DNA of 64,000 nucleotides, from the NCBI GenBank assembly GCA_021209875.1, contig JAGYVD010000003.1, forward strand, positions 4,836,001 through 4,900,000, written 5' to 3'. The notes beneath the pieces were generated by a model that worked only from the letters and a program-made list of their open reading frames with translations, did not search any database and was not told the origin of the DNA. Made by a program: the position numbers and the translations under genes. Positions 25,114-37,930 of the stretch are shown here, one piece after another. The DNA comes from Rosellinia necatrix. Its lineage: Eukaryota; Ascomycota; Sordariomycetes; Xylariales; Xylariaceae. How positions within the stretch are numbered: the stretch's first letter is position 1; every line of letters starts with the position of its first letter.

Positions 25114-27423
25114 GCGACGCACACCGAGCACAACACAGTCTCCATCACTACCCAAGGAGAGAAAAAAGTGTTCGTTATATTGTACATATAGTTGATATTT
25201 AACGAGTTCTCTTTGCAGCGCATACACCAACCTCACTGGCTTAGCGGAGACGTATGACGGAGTAGAATTAACGAGCATCAGAGCGTGAAAGTCGACGGCA
25301 TTAGGGCTGGGTAGGTGTCCCCGCGTCCCCCGCGCGTCTAGTTCAGCTGGTGTCAGGGGCGTCTTTGTATGAGAATTATGTGCGTTGCATATACGGGATG
25401 CCTATTGGGCTAGGGTCCCAGTCACACAACCGCATTGGCAAAAGGCCATGGTCGCTCTATAGATACTTAAGTAGGTAGTAATACGCAGATGGGAATGATT
25501 TAGCAAGTCGTTAGGTGCTTGTACCTCTCCACCATATACCGATATCGGGTTTGATTTATTGAGAGCCACACAGATGAACATGGTGTTACATACCCTGTAG
25601 GCGTACCTTGGAAGGGAAATACCGTCTCCATCCATCCATATTCTATCTATCACTTAAGTCCTATTTCGGAGGAGTGTAAGGGGAGGGAGGTAGGCCAATG
25701 GGCTGCTGGTATTGATAGAATGAACGGCAGGTCGCCCCCTAGACTTATCTACCTACTAAGTACCTACCTAGGTAGGTAGGTTAGGTAAGTAAGTACCTGG
25801 GTATGGAGGTAGTAGGTAAGGTAGGTAGGTAGGTAGGTTAGGCAGCGGGTGAGTATCAAAGCAGGTTCGACTTGACACAGGCATGTGGTAGCACCACTTA
25901 TGACGCCTTATGCAAGTATCCTGCCCACAGTGTCAACAAAACGGAGATGGTGTCCTCCCATCCTCTAAGATAAGAGTTGCAACGTCAACCTTGGGCCTCC
26001 AAAACAGCCGTTTTGCACCCAGGTGACCCCAGTAGCTGGATAGCATCGCCGCCACGAGGGCCCACGGAAGCATGGCTACGAGGACGGTGTCAACCTCACA
26101 GCCAGCTCCCAGGCCCACCAGGCCAACCCATACAATCCAGCCAAGGAAGATGGCACCTTGGTATGGCTCCCGTCCTCGCATCCGGTGTCTGTACGACGAC
26201 ACAGAGCATCCTAGAACCAGGCAGGACGCGAGCAGCAGATCGTGGCCCACGCCGGCGGCGGACGGGGGGCCGACCCGAAGGATTTTGTGGAGCTTGTAGG
26301 CCGCCAAGGCTCGCTGCACTCAGGTTAGCCGGTCTGTACGGATTCATCGGGGTTTGCGGAAGTGCCGTCTACCGCTCCCTCTATTTGGACTGCGTAATAA
26401 GTAGCCACAAGCGAACAGCCAGTGGCGGGAATAATTTCCACTGGCGCTATCAGAGCATACGGGATCCCGCGGAGCCTGTACGCGTGAAGGAATGAATGAG
26501 AGAACATCGACTCTTTTTGACTCCGGACATGCACGATTCGATAGTTGGACACAGCGCAGGGTGGCTCGCCATCGCTAGACGGGCACGGTAGATTGCAAAG
26601 GAACCGCCTTATACCCATTCAGTAGCCGGGTGACGTAGATATCTAGCTGCGAGCCTGACGAGGAGAGCGCCAGGGGAACTCGTCGCCTTTGGGCACGCTC
26701 GCTCCGTTGGGCTAAATCACTCGACCGCGAACCAACGCGTCGGACTTCCACGCGTCAGAAACGAGGCGACACCCTTCCCACTCGGCAGAGTCTCATTACG
26801 GTATGCCTTTGGTGATATCTACATAGTAATCTGGGGTACATTAGGCCACTATGGACGGCAGGGGCTCTTCGAAAAGCCATTGGGCATCAGTGAGGCGCAT
26901 CGTACATGGCATCGTACCCGGCATGATCGTCTGATCACCGGGTAAAGTATATCCAGAGGGTCACGACTACCATGCGCCAATCGTGACTGTCATGTATTCA
27001 TTGGGGGCGCTACGAGGCTACTACAGCCAACCCCCCTTCCCCTCCCTCCCCCCAGGAAAAAAAAAAACACAGGGTGAGGCAACCGAACCCACCCGGGATC
27101 TTATATCCTATGCAGGTCAGATGTTCCCGGGCTGCCATGAGCTCCGATGGCCTGCCCCTAGGACGCCTCATATGGTGAATAGTAATTATTGGGCAGCAGC
27201 GCAGAAATATTGCACAGTCTCATCGCCCGTTGTTTGACTCACTCAATTCAATTTCTAGATGCACGCGCGTGGGCGGCGCAGCCCTGGATCGTAGTCCGTC
27301 AAGATGTCCGCCTTGTTCACATGCCTTGCAGGGGAGTAGGGCGGACTCGAAACCAAACACCGTACAGTACCGCCGTCAAGGGCCGTACCCTCTTATTATA
27401 GCCCATTCGTGCTCAAAGTGAAA
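25114..27423. other. Spacer downstream of TOP1, start of an accessory-looking stretch
   Basis: TACC/TAGG arrays at about 25740-25845, otherwise little structure. One minus-strand membrane-type exon (25933-26313) is entered separately. No other gene supported. Confidence 0.5.
25933..26313 (-). pseudogene. Candidate terminal exon of an unknown membrane protein
   Basis: Open minus frame of about 126 codons preceded by a good 3' splice site (GGCTAACCTGAGTGCAG). It encodes about three hydrophobic spans (around HDLLLASCLVLGCSV, FLGWIVWVGLVGLGAG, VLVAMLPWALVAAML) and ends in a short polar tail with a stop. I could not find convincing upstream exons: a 97-codon frame at 26325-26618 lies upstream but looks unrelated. 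It may be the 3' end of a decayed gene, or of one with small exons. Family not recognised. Confidence 0.28.
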
Positions 27424-28338
27424 ATGACAGGCTTCCCTCTCGCCCCAGTGACAGATCAGTCCAGATGTGTTAGCAACCTTTTAGCATTACCCACACGTGG
27501 TTCTGGTACTGCAGTCTCGAAAGCTCCCGTCCTCATGGAAGGCTCTATAAAAGTCATCTTAAAGGGGGTCATGGGAGGTGCAGCAATCGCCACGGCCGTC
27601 TTCGGCCGCGAGTACGGATTTCACTATTACCTGTAAGTTTCCCCTCCTAGCTATTTTTTTCTACCCAGAGGCCAAGTTGACATCTATGTAGCGCCGGTGG
27701 CCTGTTTATCTTTGCTACGATAGCTCACGTTCTAGTGAGCCGGAGCATAATAGCCCTGTAGGCATTTCGCTATGTCAACATTACCGCCTTTTACCAGGTA
27801 GCTGACACCAGTCACTAGTCCCTTATATACAATAACCGCTATACTCGTCATTGCGATCGTGGTTGTATCTCGACTACAATCCGTCTTTCTTCTGAATTAC
27901 GTGCCGGTTCTCGTGATTTGTGTGTTATGGGTCTTACAGGACTACGCTCATCCATACCCATCTACCCCATACATTCTACCGTGGACGAGAAAAACATCTG
28001 TCGGCTATTGTCCCTTAGCTTCTCTGCCCACCAGAACGGACGAGGCTATGCTCAGTTCGCGCGACTCCACTGCCTCGCGCCAAAAGATTCATGATGACGA
28101 TGATGAGTCCATCACCTCCCACAATCCTAGCCTTATTTTAAGGTGCATAGGGAGCTTCGGCCAAAGTTGTGCTCCGAGTTCCAGGTCATCGGATATCTCA
28201 TTGTCATCCAGCATGCCAGAAAGGCCGCCATCATCCTGGGGAACACCAACTCTGAATTGGTTCCTAGAATCTTCAGTCCAAGAACGAAATTCTAGCGAAC
28301 CTAGCTGTACCAAGTGTCAGAAATCGCAAACCGTTTAA
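27424..28338 (+). CDS. Hypothetical four-helix membrane protein
   Basis: Family not recognised. Exons 27424-27632, 27692-27757 and 27819-28338 join in frame through GTAAGT...ATGTAG and GTAGGC...CACTAG introns (the second has a GCTGAC branch-like site), giving 264 aa. Predicted hydrophobic segments: VILKGVMGGAAIATAVFG, AGGLFIFATIAHVLVS, LYTITAILVIAIVVVS and LLNYVPVLVICVLWVL; then a Ser/Asp-rich polar tail with CTKC near the end. Fitting three hydrophobic exons in one frame is the main evidence; there is no homology evidence. Overlapping and following frames also look partly coding: EIANRLRSSGKTDW from about 28319, and an open frame to 28678. The 3' structure is therefore doubtful, and the gene may continue by another intron or be decayed. 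Confidence 0.42.
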
Positions 28339-31094
28339 GATCATCCGGGAAAACCGACTGGACCGTATACAATCATGTTGCCAGCCACGATGGCAAATCC
28401 ATAGGAGTTCATGTGCCAGGATATACCCCGATACTACACTAGCTCCGTCGCCGGATCATGTTTTCATGCACTGCTTTTTACTGTGCCGACAGAGGGGTTT
28501 CCAGGACCAGGGCGCCACTAAAGGCTATCCCCCTGTTTCTATATGGGCAGGCGTCATGCTCTTCACCGAATTCTCCACCTACTCCCCTTGGATTTCCGTT
28601 CTTTTATTGTGTCTCCTGTCTTTTGTCCCTTGGACCATATTGGGCTGTCACCACACTCGGGTTTTGATGAATAGTTAATGAAGTCATGTTTACGCCGGAC
28701 GCGCCCCCAACCTCCCAGTGCTCAGCAAAGGATCTGTTAAGGAGCGCAAGCATAATTATATTGCCTAGTCTAACTCCGATGTTAAAGACTGGCAATTTCT
28801 TCGTCTTCTTGGGATGTTTTAAACTCCTAGTGCCCGGAATGCGCTTTCCTTGTTATGTGAAGACCATTGGATATTTTCCTTTCGTTGTTATCCGGTATTG
28901 GTACACAGCCAGGTGTCGCGATGCTCCGACGGGAAAACGATGTTCCTATTTTTCTTTTAATAAATCCTGTCTATAATCAGCTAAACTGGACGCCTCTGAG
29001 TGAATACGGGGTACAACATGAAACCCAAGTAACGAGCTCGAGCTGCGAGGCCCAATATCGTAGAGGCTTACGCACAGCGGATGGCTGTTACTTAAAACGG
29101 AACGTATAGTACGTTGCAGTTTAGGGCTGCAAACAACCCATAACCGGGTGGAAGATGCTACTGGGGGCTGAGAGGGTGTCCCAGCGACCCTATACTGAAC
29201 CCTCGCGTCTCACACCGGACTAGAGGATACCAACCAACTTGATATATCAGCATATATCAACGCCCGGCTTCCGCCAAATCCCCGCCTCTAAGGCATGCGG
29301 GGCCTTTCCCTGGCCAGTGTCCGCGCCGTTCACTCCACCCCCACGAGACGCCGGGATTCAATGTCACCGAACCGTAGACCAAGCAACCCGCAGTGTCGAA
29401 GCGGAGATAGGTGATCATCTAACGCCGAGCCAATCAAACGGATGGGGGAGATTACACAGGTGACAGCTCGGTATAGCGCTGAACAGTAGAAAATTCACAC
29501 AGCTAGATAGAAAGCTGCTGTATTTGTGGTTGACCGGTAGCATCCACTAGATCTCAGTCCATCATTCCGAGGCATGTTCATATGCGCTCCCGCCATACAC
29601 AGACATTGGCATATGGAATGAAGCATTTCTCTACGGCAAAAATCTATCTGGGTTGGGCCGACCATAGCACAGAGAGACGGTGGGGTGGCCCAGTGGCTTC
29701 TGGTTGGGCACCTTGACGACACACATCACGCCATCATATTGGGTATGCTCAGTCCATGAGGGTGTTGCTGTGGCACGACGAATGCTCCCCTGGCGAGCTC
29801 TGGTTCGCCCAAGCCAGAGAGAGGGGACGTCGGCCGGATCGGCCGGATCGACGGCTCACCGCAGGGGGCAGAATCGCGGTATGCTGCCGTTAACCCGGAA
29901 TCTTTGTGTGTGTTTGTAGGTATTATTAGATACTGGATGGTAGCAGCACCGGTGAAGACGACGCAAGCTTGGCCCAGCATGTGATTTTCAGGGTCCTATA
30001 GGCGGGCAGGCGACGCAGGGTTCCTTGGTGCCCAAGGCAGGCTAGACCACCTTACCTTGGCACTTCGAGTGGGTCTCTCAGCTTTCACCGTAGCTACGAA
30101 GTACGTACCTAGCAAGTTCCAAGAAGCCTGCTCGCCGCCGTTGGTCCGCCAGCCACTCGAATATCCATATTGGGCGTCCCAGCCACGCCGCCGCAACACG
30201 AAACGGCGCCAAGCTTGTTGGGGACAAACTAGTGGCTCCAGCCACTCTCAGCGTCCTCCGAGGCCAATGAAAAATCAGGATTCCTGGCGGCGTAGTGGGC
30301 CTGTGACCCCGCCGCAGCAGGAATTGGGTCGTAATGAGCAGAGGCGTCCGGACGTCAACCACACCTAGGCCAGCGCATCGCACACACTCTGGCCGTGGTT
30401 ACCTCCCGGACTTACACCAACGCCAATAGGCTGTCGAAGAGCCTTCCGTCTATTTGGAAGACGACCGAGCCTTCTTACCTAGACAGACCTAGGATATTGT
30501 AACTAGCAAGCAAGACCCGAAGAGCAGGAAGGTGGTACCAAGAACTGAGAACCATTAACTACCTACTACTTAGGTACCTCTAGGTTAGGTATCGTTCGTA
30601 TTTGTCCTGGGCGGCTCGTCATCATCCCGGACCGGGGCCGCCATTAACTACAATGCCTACGCTAGTTAATAGACCGTGGATCCCTTGGAGCTCGGATACC
30701 TCATTGGGTAGCAGCTCTGTCTGTACCTACGAACGAGAAGTGTGAAATGTGAGGTGGTTGGTTGGATGGGCTTGGTATCTTACGCTCGACCGGCTACCTC
30801 AGACATATAATATGCTCATCGCTATTGAAACATGATTACCTATTCTGCAACCTCCATCTCTCACTTCCCTTCCGTGCATATATCGTGCATCGACCCTTCC
30901 AGGTGAACACGCACGTTACGTCACTTGGAGGCTGTACATACCCTGAGTGCCGCTCCTGCTGTGTTTGCCAAACTGCTCAGAGCTCTTCGACGGAAGTTTT
31001 GTCTCTGCTCGTCGCGAATCTAATTTTCCTCCTGTCTCTCATCAACCCCGCATTCTGTCTGAGAGCATTTCCCACGCACACATTCCTGCAAACA
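28339..31094. other. Gene-poor stretch before the Crh gene
   Basis: Several short frames with hydrophobic content (28466-28678 and 28686-28976, the latter with VKTIGYFPFVVIRYWYT) could be remnants or 3' exons of the upstream membrane-protein candidate. From 29100 onward nothing gene-like is seen until the Crh leader. A TATAAT-like stretch occurs near 30805. Confidence 0.45.
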
Positions 31095-32567
31095 ATGGTG
31101 TTCCTGGACCGCCCATTCGCGGCCGCGGCGCTGGCTGCTACCGCCGCTGTGTTCTCCGGCGCGGCCACAGCGCAGACGTATACATCCTGCAACCCTCTAC
31201 AATCCAGTAAGTCTAACCCCCCGTTACGCCCAACACCTGTCTCGGTACAGCGAGTCTGACTGTGGGCCCAGCCTCCTGCCCATCGGATCCCGCTCTTGGT
31301 AGATCGATCGATATCGATTTCACCCAAGGTGGTTCGGACTTATTCACCGCCGCCGGCGGTACCCCGACCTATGGCCCGGACGGCGTCTCTTTCACAGTTG
31401 CGCAAAGCGGCGATTCTCCCCAGCTCATCTCCCTCTTCTACATCATGTTCGGCCGAGTCGAAATTACCGTGAAGGCCGCTCCTGGTGCTGGCATAGTCTC
31501 GTCGCTGGTGTTCGAGTCCGATTGTCTTGATGAGATCGACAACGAGTGGCTTGGCGCCGACGATAGTGAAGTGCAAACCAACTACTTCGGGAAGGGTATA
31601 ACAGGCTCGTACAACCGTGGCCAATTTAATCCTGCGCCCAACAACCAAGGACAGTTCATCACGTATACGGTGGATTGGACAAGCGATCGCGTCGTATGGA
31701 CCGCGGGTGACACTGTCATACGCACGCTGAATGCCAACGAGGCTGAGCCTAACCAATATCCCCAAACCCCCATGCAGATCAAGTTTGGTTCCTGGTCTGG
31801 TGGCGACCCGAGCAACTCCGAGGGCACCGTTCAGTGGGCGCGTGGCCCGACCGACTACTCCCAAGGACCCTACTCAATGGTGGTACAGCGAGTAAAGATT
31901 ACCGATTACAGCACGGGCTCCAAGTACACCTACGGCGATACCTCTGGATCTTGGCAATCAATCCAAGCTGAGGGTGGATCGGTGAATGGCAACGTCGGTG
32001 GCGCCGGTGACTTGACCGCAACAGGTGTCACTACCGCCATTACCTCGACTGAGACCGCCAGTGTGCCCGCTGGGGGCATCGGCTCTGGTGCATCAGATTC
32101 GAGCTCTTCCAATCTGCCCCCGGGTTGGGTGATGACGCCGGATGGAAAGGTTGTCCCGTCAAGCTCGGCCATTGTACGTATGTTCTTAATTCCATCTCCC
32201 CTTTCTTTTGGCTGGGTATCATGCTTCACATCGGAAGGGTTTTATCAGTCAATCAAAGAGCTTGGCACACTAACAGTCCTCGCAGGAGTCCCCTCCCTTA
32301 TCTTCTCCATCCTCATCTGCGCAATCGGGTTCTGGCCTTGAGACTGTGACGACAATTACGACGTCCGATAGCCGAGGAGTCCCGACAACAATCACCACAT
32401 CGCTCAAGGCGACTGGTGCGGCCACCGCGGCTGGCGCGTCCAATACGGATGGAGCGGACCAAAACAAGCCCGAGGCACCAAACAGTGGCGCATTGCGGCA
32501 GCTGTGCGTTTGCCCCCAGCTCGCAGCCGTCGCGATGATGGTGTCGGCGCTTTACGTCATACTATGA
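31095..32567 (+). CDS. Crh-type GH16 transglycosylase, GPI-anchored cell-wall protein
   Basis: Cross-links chitin to beta-1,6- or beta-1,3-glucan in the cell wall. Exons 31095-31206, 31272-32173 and 32286-32567 give 431 aa. Seen: a signal peptide ending near GAATAQ; the Crh N-terminus CNPLQSTSCPSDPALG; the GH16 catalytic motif DEIDNEWLG with Glu125, Asp127 and Glu129 (family E-x-D-x-E); conserved YTVDWTSDRVVW and PMQIKFGSWSGGDP; a Ser/Thr-rich stalk; and a hydrophobic C-terminus (QLAAVAMMVSALYVIL) preceded by NSG, a plausible GPI-attachment region. The last intron (GTACGT...CGCAG) lies in the stalk region. No chitin-binding CBM18 module is seen. Confidence 0.93.
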
Positions 32568-34463
32568 CCTAAGTGCGTAGTGACTTGAGTATAGAAACTG
32601 CATGGTATAGGCGTCATGATTTAGGGAATGCGTTTTGAAGGGCATGGTTAAGCACATAATATTCTGCGCAGGCGACAACAGTTATGAAGACATGAAGAGC
32701 ATCAAAAGACTGGGACGAAGACAAATGATCGGGACAAGCGGGGACGAAATATACGAATCACGCTAGTGCTACGGTTATGAACTATCGAGACGATGGGCAA
32801 ATCAAACGACGGGGCAAATAGGAACGATAAGAGCATGATAGAGGCCATAGACCGCGAGATCCCCGCGGTTAGAAAGACTGACGACGAATAGGACTCAAAT
32901 GTCCTAGGTAATATATAATAGATACGTAACTAAACGCACATGCATCCTCTTCTACCTTTGACAAGCGCCTTTGATATTGCTCTTTATCTCTTACCTAAAA
33001 TGATCAGCCGCAATATAGTCCTGATTGGAAATGAGGGAGGTCACGAGGAAGGCAATGTGATGATGGTTACGCGATGAAAAAGCCCCGTGATGCCGGGTAC
33101 AGACGCTTATAGTCGGAGGCCGATAGGCGGAACACCGCTCGGCGGGGCTTGACGCGGCGCAGAAGGAGAATGGGCCGGGACCCCACAAACGGGCATTGTA
33201 CCGGGTAGGTAGTGTACTTAGCCCTGGGAAGCATCGCCAATTCGATTTTTAGGGGCAGCAACGGACGGACGCCTCCGTGCATCGGACGTACCTAACGTCA
33301 CGTACCGGGGGTAGCTTTGCCTCGTAGTCAAAATTCGAGATAAGAAAGACTGCCCAGATGCAAACTAGAACTATTTTGTGCTATTAATTGGGGGTATTCC
33401 TGTCTACCTAATGTACCGTGGCGTTCCCGAATACAACACTCATGGAGTGTACCCCAAATACCACAACGCCATACCACACCTCACGTGGGCGGACAACAGG
33501 GCGCACCCACCGAACCAGACAATTAGCTTTGCCTACAACTAAGCGCCCTGGTACTAAGTGCCTAGCTTATCTAGTGTGATGCGAACTGGCAATATTTAAT
33601 GCGCGTTTATACTATCTGCGAATGCACAAATGTGCATGTTTTGCTTTTTACTTGATCACTTGCTTCGAATTTTATCGGGTTTGATTAGGATCTCTCTTTA
33701 TTCCTTGTCCTTGGGTAATGGGGGACATCTGCGGTTTCGGGGACCTTTCTGTTGAAGAACCCCCGTCTGTGATATCTCTAATTCGAAGGGCGTGCCAAAC
33801 TCAACTCGTCAGGTGGCTTACCTGAAAACCGGGACGTCCGCATTTAAAATTCTCTAACCATATCATTGGCCGGTTTGACGGACCTAAGGTGAACAGGGCC
33901 TATACATGACGCTAACTGACCTACCAAGGGCGTAGTTCAAGGCACGGCGGGAGATAGACTTTCGGGTGCCACGCCGGCCGGCGGGCGGTGCCTCTCTACT
34001 TACATACATGCATGTACCTACGCCGCCTACATACGGATAGAGACCGGCCCAAGTACCTTCCAAGTACCCAGGGCCCTTCCCTGGGGAGATAGGGTAATGG
34101 TTTGCAACAACGTCAAAGGTTTGCCTCTTCCGAGGCTAGACCTTCTATTTCTCTTTCCAATCGCTTTCCAATCGTGTTCATCGTCCCCTCTCCGTCCCGG
34201 CTCTGTTTGTTATACACTACATCCGGCTCACATCCACACACCCACCGCACCCACCCCCCGAGACGGCAAGGTATACACATACTTATGTTCCTGAGCCCTT
34301 CCTCCGAGAAGCCAGAAACCTACAAGACATCAACTGTTCTCATCCGGCCTATTTGCGCCTCTTCAACCCCCCCGCTCCTGAATCTGCAACTGCCGCACTA
34401 CTGCACTACTGCCCTCCTCGCTGGAACGTCAAAAGTGAAGATCAGGTTCGACGCACGCACACG
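32568..34463. other. Spacer Crh gene / aminotransferase
   Basis: No gene seen. The right end (34090-34463) is a C-rich leader of the aminotransferase gene. Confidence 0.6.
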
Positions 34464-36719
34464 ATGGCGACAACGAACGGTCATACCGTTGTAAATGGGG
34501 AAGCGGGTTCGGCGCCTCTTACTCTAGCTAGCCTCGCCGCGCAGAGGGCCAAGGCCGGGAAGCTGGTCGCGGGAACCGCAGCGTACTCTGATAGTGATAT
34601 GTTCAAGAGTCCGGTAAGTGTACATTCCTCGTGTCATGCGTGGGGTCGGACCGGACCGCTAGGGGATCGAGACTAGACTATGGGTCAGACACAAAAAAGA
34701 CAGGAGTTGAACGTCACTGTCGAACATGACTGTACATCGCTCACGGGCGTGATGGAGGGTTTAGAAGATGGATTACGGGCGAGAATAGTGCCTGTATAGG
34801 TCATTGGAGCAGGTTGATACCGTCACGTGCGAGGACATCGCTCAGTGGTACTCATTACGAATAACTAACGCCTTCGGATATGTAGCATGCACATAGGCAA
34901 CCCAAGGCGAAACGATGGGATCGTGAGTCAACCCTCCCATGGCATATAGAGGGCTTATGGCTAACAAAAATCAAGATCTCCTGAGCCCTGAGTCTGTTGC
35001 ACGGAAGCCATGTGTCCTGAAGAAAGCAGCTACCTACCTAAAGACGCCCGGCATCTTGTCACTTGGTGGTGGGCTACCATCTTCCGATAACTTTCCCATT
35101 GAGTCTCTAAGCAGTAAGTACACGCATTTGATGACGCGGCCGTATCCCCTATCCCTAGACGGCCGAGTGAAGGTATCACCGCGGCATTCGTCTTACCATG
35201 CAGAAACCGGTTGTTGAGATGTGCTCCCACTAATACCTTCACACAATGTAGTGCTAGTTCCGCACCCACCGCTTTTCGATCAAGCTTCTACGGAGATGCC
35301 GGGCAGCGATTTCACCATCGGTAAGCATGACGTGCGGGATAAGGATGGTGTTTTTGACCTTGCTATTGCTCTCAACTATGGCCAAGCCGTCGGGTCAGCG
35401 CAGTTGTTACGCTGGGTAACAGAGCACACGGAGCTTATTTCCCACCCCCCTTACGCCGATTGGCGGTGCTCATTGACGATGGGCAACACGGGCGCACTGG
35501 ATTCCGCATTGCGGATATTTTGTGATCGCAACCGACGCGACTCCGTCCTCACCGAGGAGTACAGTTTCTCAACTGCACTTGAGACCATCACCCCACTGGG
35601 TATCAAGGTCGTCGGTGTGCGCATAGATGAAGAGGGCCTTTTGCCCCAGGCCCTAGACGATACCCTAAGCAACTGGGATGAAAACGCCAGAGGTGCCAGG
35701 AAACCCACAGTACTATACACGGTCCCGTCCGGCCAGAACCCTACTGGCGCCACGATGGGCGCACAGAGACGTAAAGATATCTACGACGTATGCAGCAAGC
35801 ACGACGTATACATCCTCGAGGACGAGCCGTACTACTACCTACAGATGCCGCCGTACGACAAGGAGAACTCGGCAGCACGGGCCGGCGCCGTAGACGCCTC
35901 CTCGAGCCAGAGCACGGAGGAGTTCCTGAAATGCCTGATCCCGACGCTGCTCAGCATCGACGTCGACGGGCGCGTGCTGCGGATGGACTCGTTCAGCAAG
36001 GTGGTGGTCCCGGGCTCGCGGATGGGCTGGATCACGGCGAGCGAGCAGATCGTCGAGCGCTTCATGCGCCACACCGAGTGCTCGTCCCAGGGGCCCTCGG
36101 GCTTCTCCCAGGCGCTCATGTACGGCCTACTCGACGAGACCTGGGGCCACGAGGGCTACCTGCGCTGGCTCGTGCACCTCCGGGGCGAGTACACGCGCCG
36201 CAGAGACGCCCTCCTGGACGCCTGCGAGAAGCACCTGCCGAAGGAGGTCGTCAGCTGGACGCCGCCCGCCGCTGGCATGTTTGTGAGTTCCCATCCCGCC
36301 TCTTCACCCCAGTACCCCCTTTTCTCTTTTCTTTTTTTTATTTTTATTTTTTCATTTTTCTTCATTTTTCATTTGCCCGAGTCCCGCGCCCCGCGAGAGT
36401 AAAAATACATATATATATATAAACGAGAGGGACTGCTGTTTTCTGACGAGTTCGACACCGGCAGCATTGGATACGCGTAGACCACACCAGCCACCCGCAC
36501 GCGGGCCAGAAGTCGATCCTGGAGATCGAGGAGGAGATCTTCGAGTCGTGCATCGCGGGCGGGGTCCTCGCGTGCCGCGGGTCCTGGTTCCGCGCCGACC
36601 GGGACGTCGAACCCACGGGACTCTGCTTCCGCACCACGTTCGCGTCGGCCTCGCAGGCCGACATGGACGTCGCCATCCAGAGGTTCGGCGCGGCCGTTCG
36701 GGCCAGCTTTGGGATTTAA
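34464..36719 (+). CDS. PLP-dependent aminotransferase, aromatic (Aro8-like) class I
   Basis: Transfers amino groups between aromatic (or 2-aminoadipate-type) amino acids and 2-oxo acids, probably cytosolic. Exons 34464-34613, 34886-34922, 34976-35113, 35252-36282 and 36465-36719 give 536 aa. Seen: the family segment QPKAKRWD carried by a 37-nt exon; PGILSLGGGLPSSDNFP; YTVPSGQNPTGATMG with substrate/PLP-contacting residues; LEDEPYYYLQMP; the PLP Lys358 in DSFSKVVVPGSRMGWI; and the C-terminal FHWIRVDHTSHP formed across the last intron. That intron (36283-36464) is very T-rich. The third base position is strongly GC-biased from about 35880 to 36280. Substrate preference cannot be told from sequence alone. 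Confidence 0.92.
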
Positions 36720-37496
36720 AAAAAAAAAAGGGGGCTGTCCTACTTGTTAATCGGTAGAGTTTGGTAATTTATTATGTGATAGTTTTTTTTGGGTTTTTTT
36801 CTAGTCATATTTCCCGCGCGGAATTCATATTGGAGTTCAAATTCATAGATTGGTAGACAAATAAGACTAGGTCTGTTTGGGGTCATGTTACTTTTCTATT
36901 ATTTCACTTCTTCTCGCTTCGGGTTTATATATCCGTTTTGCGCCCATATTTTGGGAGTGGAGATATATCGTACTCGTAACGTAAACCCCCCCTATTTTAT
37001 TCAAGCTTGAACGAGTGTAACCCATGTCTTCCCTGATTTTATTGTTAGAACCACTTCTTATATAGGTATTCCGCTTCTTATGTAAGTATTTCAAGGCATA
37101 TAAGTTGAGTAACCCACCCTGACAATTACCACCAAGACCATCATTCAGGTAGTTTGTATCCCCGAACCCTCATTGGATCGATCCTAGGCAGATGTAGATG
37201 TGATAGGGCGTATGCCATGACAACCTATCAAACATGCTTCACACTTGCTCACTTATCTGTTATGCTACCCCAATGTTGTACACCCCACTCAACAACACCT
37301 TGTGAGGGGTTTGTTCTGGATAAGTCGAATAAGCTCGCGACTCGTGTGTAGTGTAACCATGCAGCTGGCCTTGCCATCGACCTCGGGAAAGCTGCAGCCA
37401 GATAACCGCAACTAGGCGAATGAATGCCACTCTCCATCCATGTTATTTAACTTACATATCGAACCTAGGTACCTACCTAGGCATGTAGGTATTGAT

Positions 37497-37528
<32 letters not shown>

Positions 37529-37930
37529 ATACCTAACCGCTCACCTAAATTGAAGTATCTACCTATTAGGTTGGTCGGTATCTACTTATATCTACATTAA
37601 GGAGGTGTAAGCGAAGGTATGACTGACGGACAAAACGCCTACGACTTGAGCTCTTATGGACACTGTACCGAATGCATGCGCTCCAAGTAAGTTATGCGCT
37701 AGTAATGCGGGGAGAGGGGAAATCACCTCAGGGAAGTCGATTCCGGCCCCGGCTCTGATTCGCAATTCCCGCCCGAGACGGAGTAGTGTGGCAACAACGT
37801 TCTACATACCTAGATAGCGGCTGCTTCGGCATTTGCCCAATCCCTTATTCGGGTATCCTAGGCTGTAGGTAGGTGCCTAGCTTGGATAGTAACTGCGGGA
37901 CGGGTGTTCTGCTTCTCTGACATCACTGTC
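36720..37930. other. AT-rich spacer, aminotransferase / aldehyde dehydrogenase
   Basis: No gene seen. Contains a CTAT microsatellite and TACC/TAGG units just before the aldehyde dehydrogenase promoter. Confidence 0.6.
37501..37528. repeat. CTAT microsatellite, seven copies
   Basis: Seven perfect CTAT units about 400 bp upstream of the aldehyde dehydrogenase start. Confidence 0.95.

Noticed and set aside
30762..31259. 165-codon frame upstream of and including Crh exon 1
   Set aside because: The part before Met at 31095 is leader; the signal peptide begins at that Met and the frame ends in the intron.
35790..36422. 210-codon Arg/Pro/Gly-rich frame on the + strand
   Set aside because: Shifted frame of the aminotransferase exon with extreme GC bias; not protein-like.
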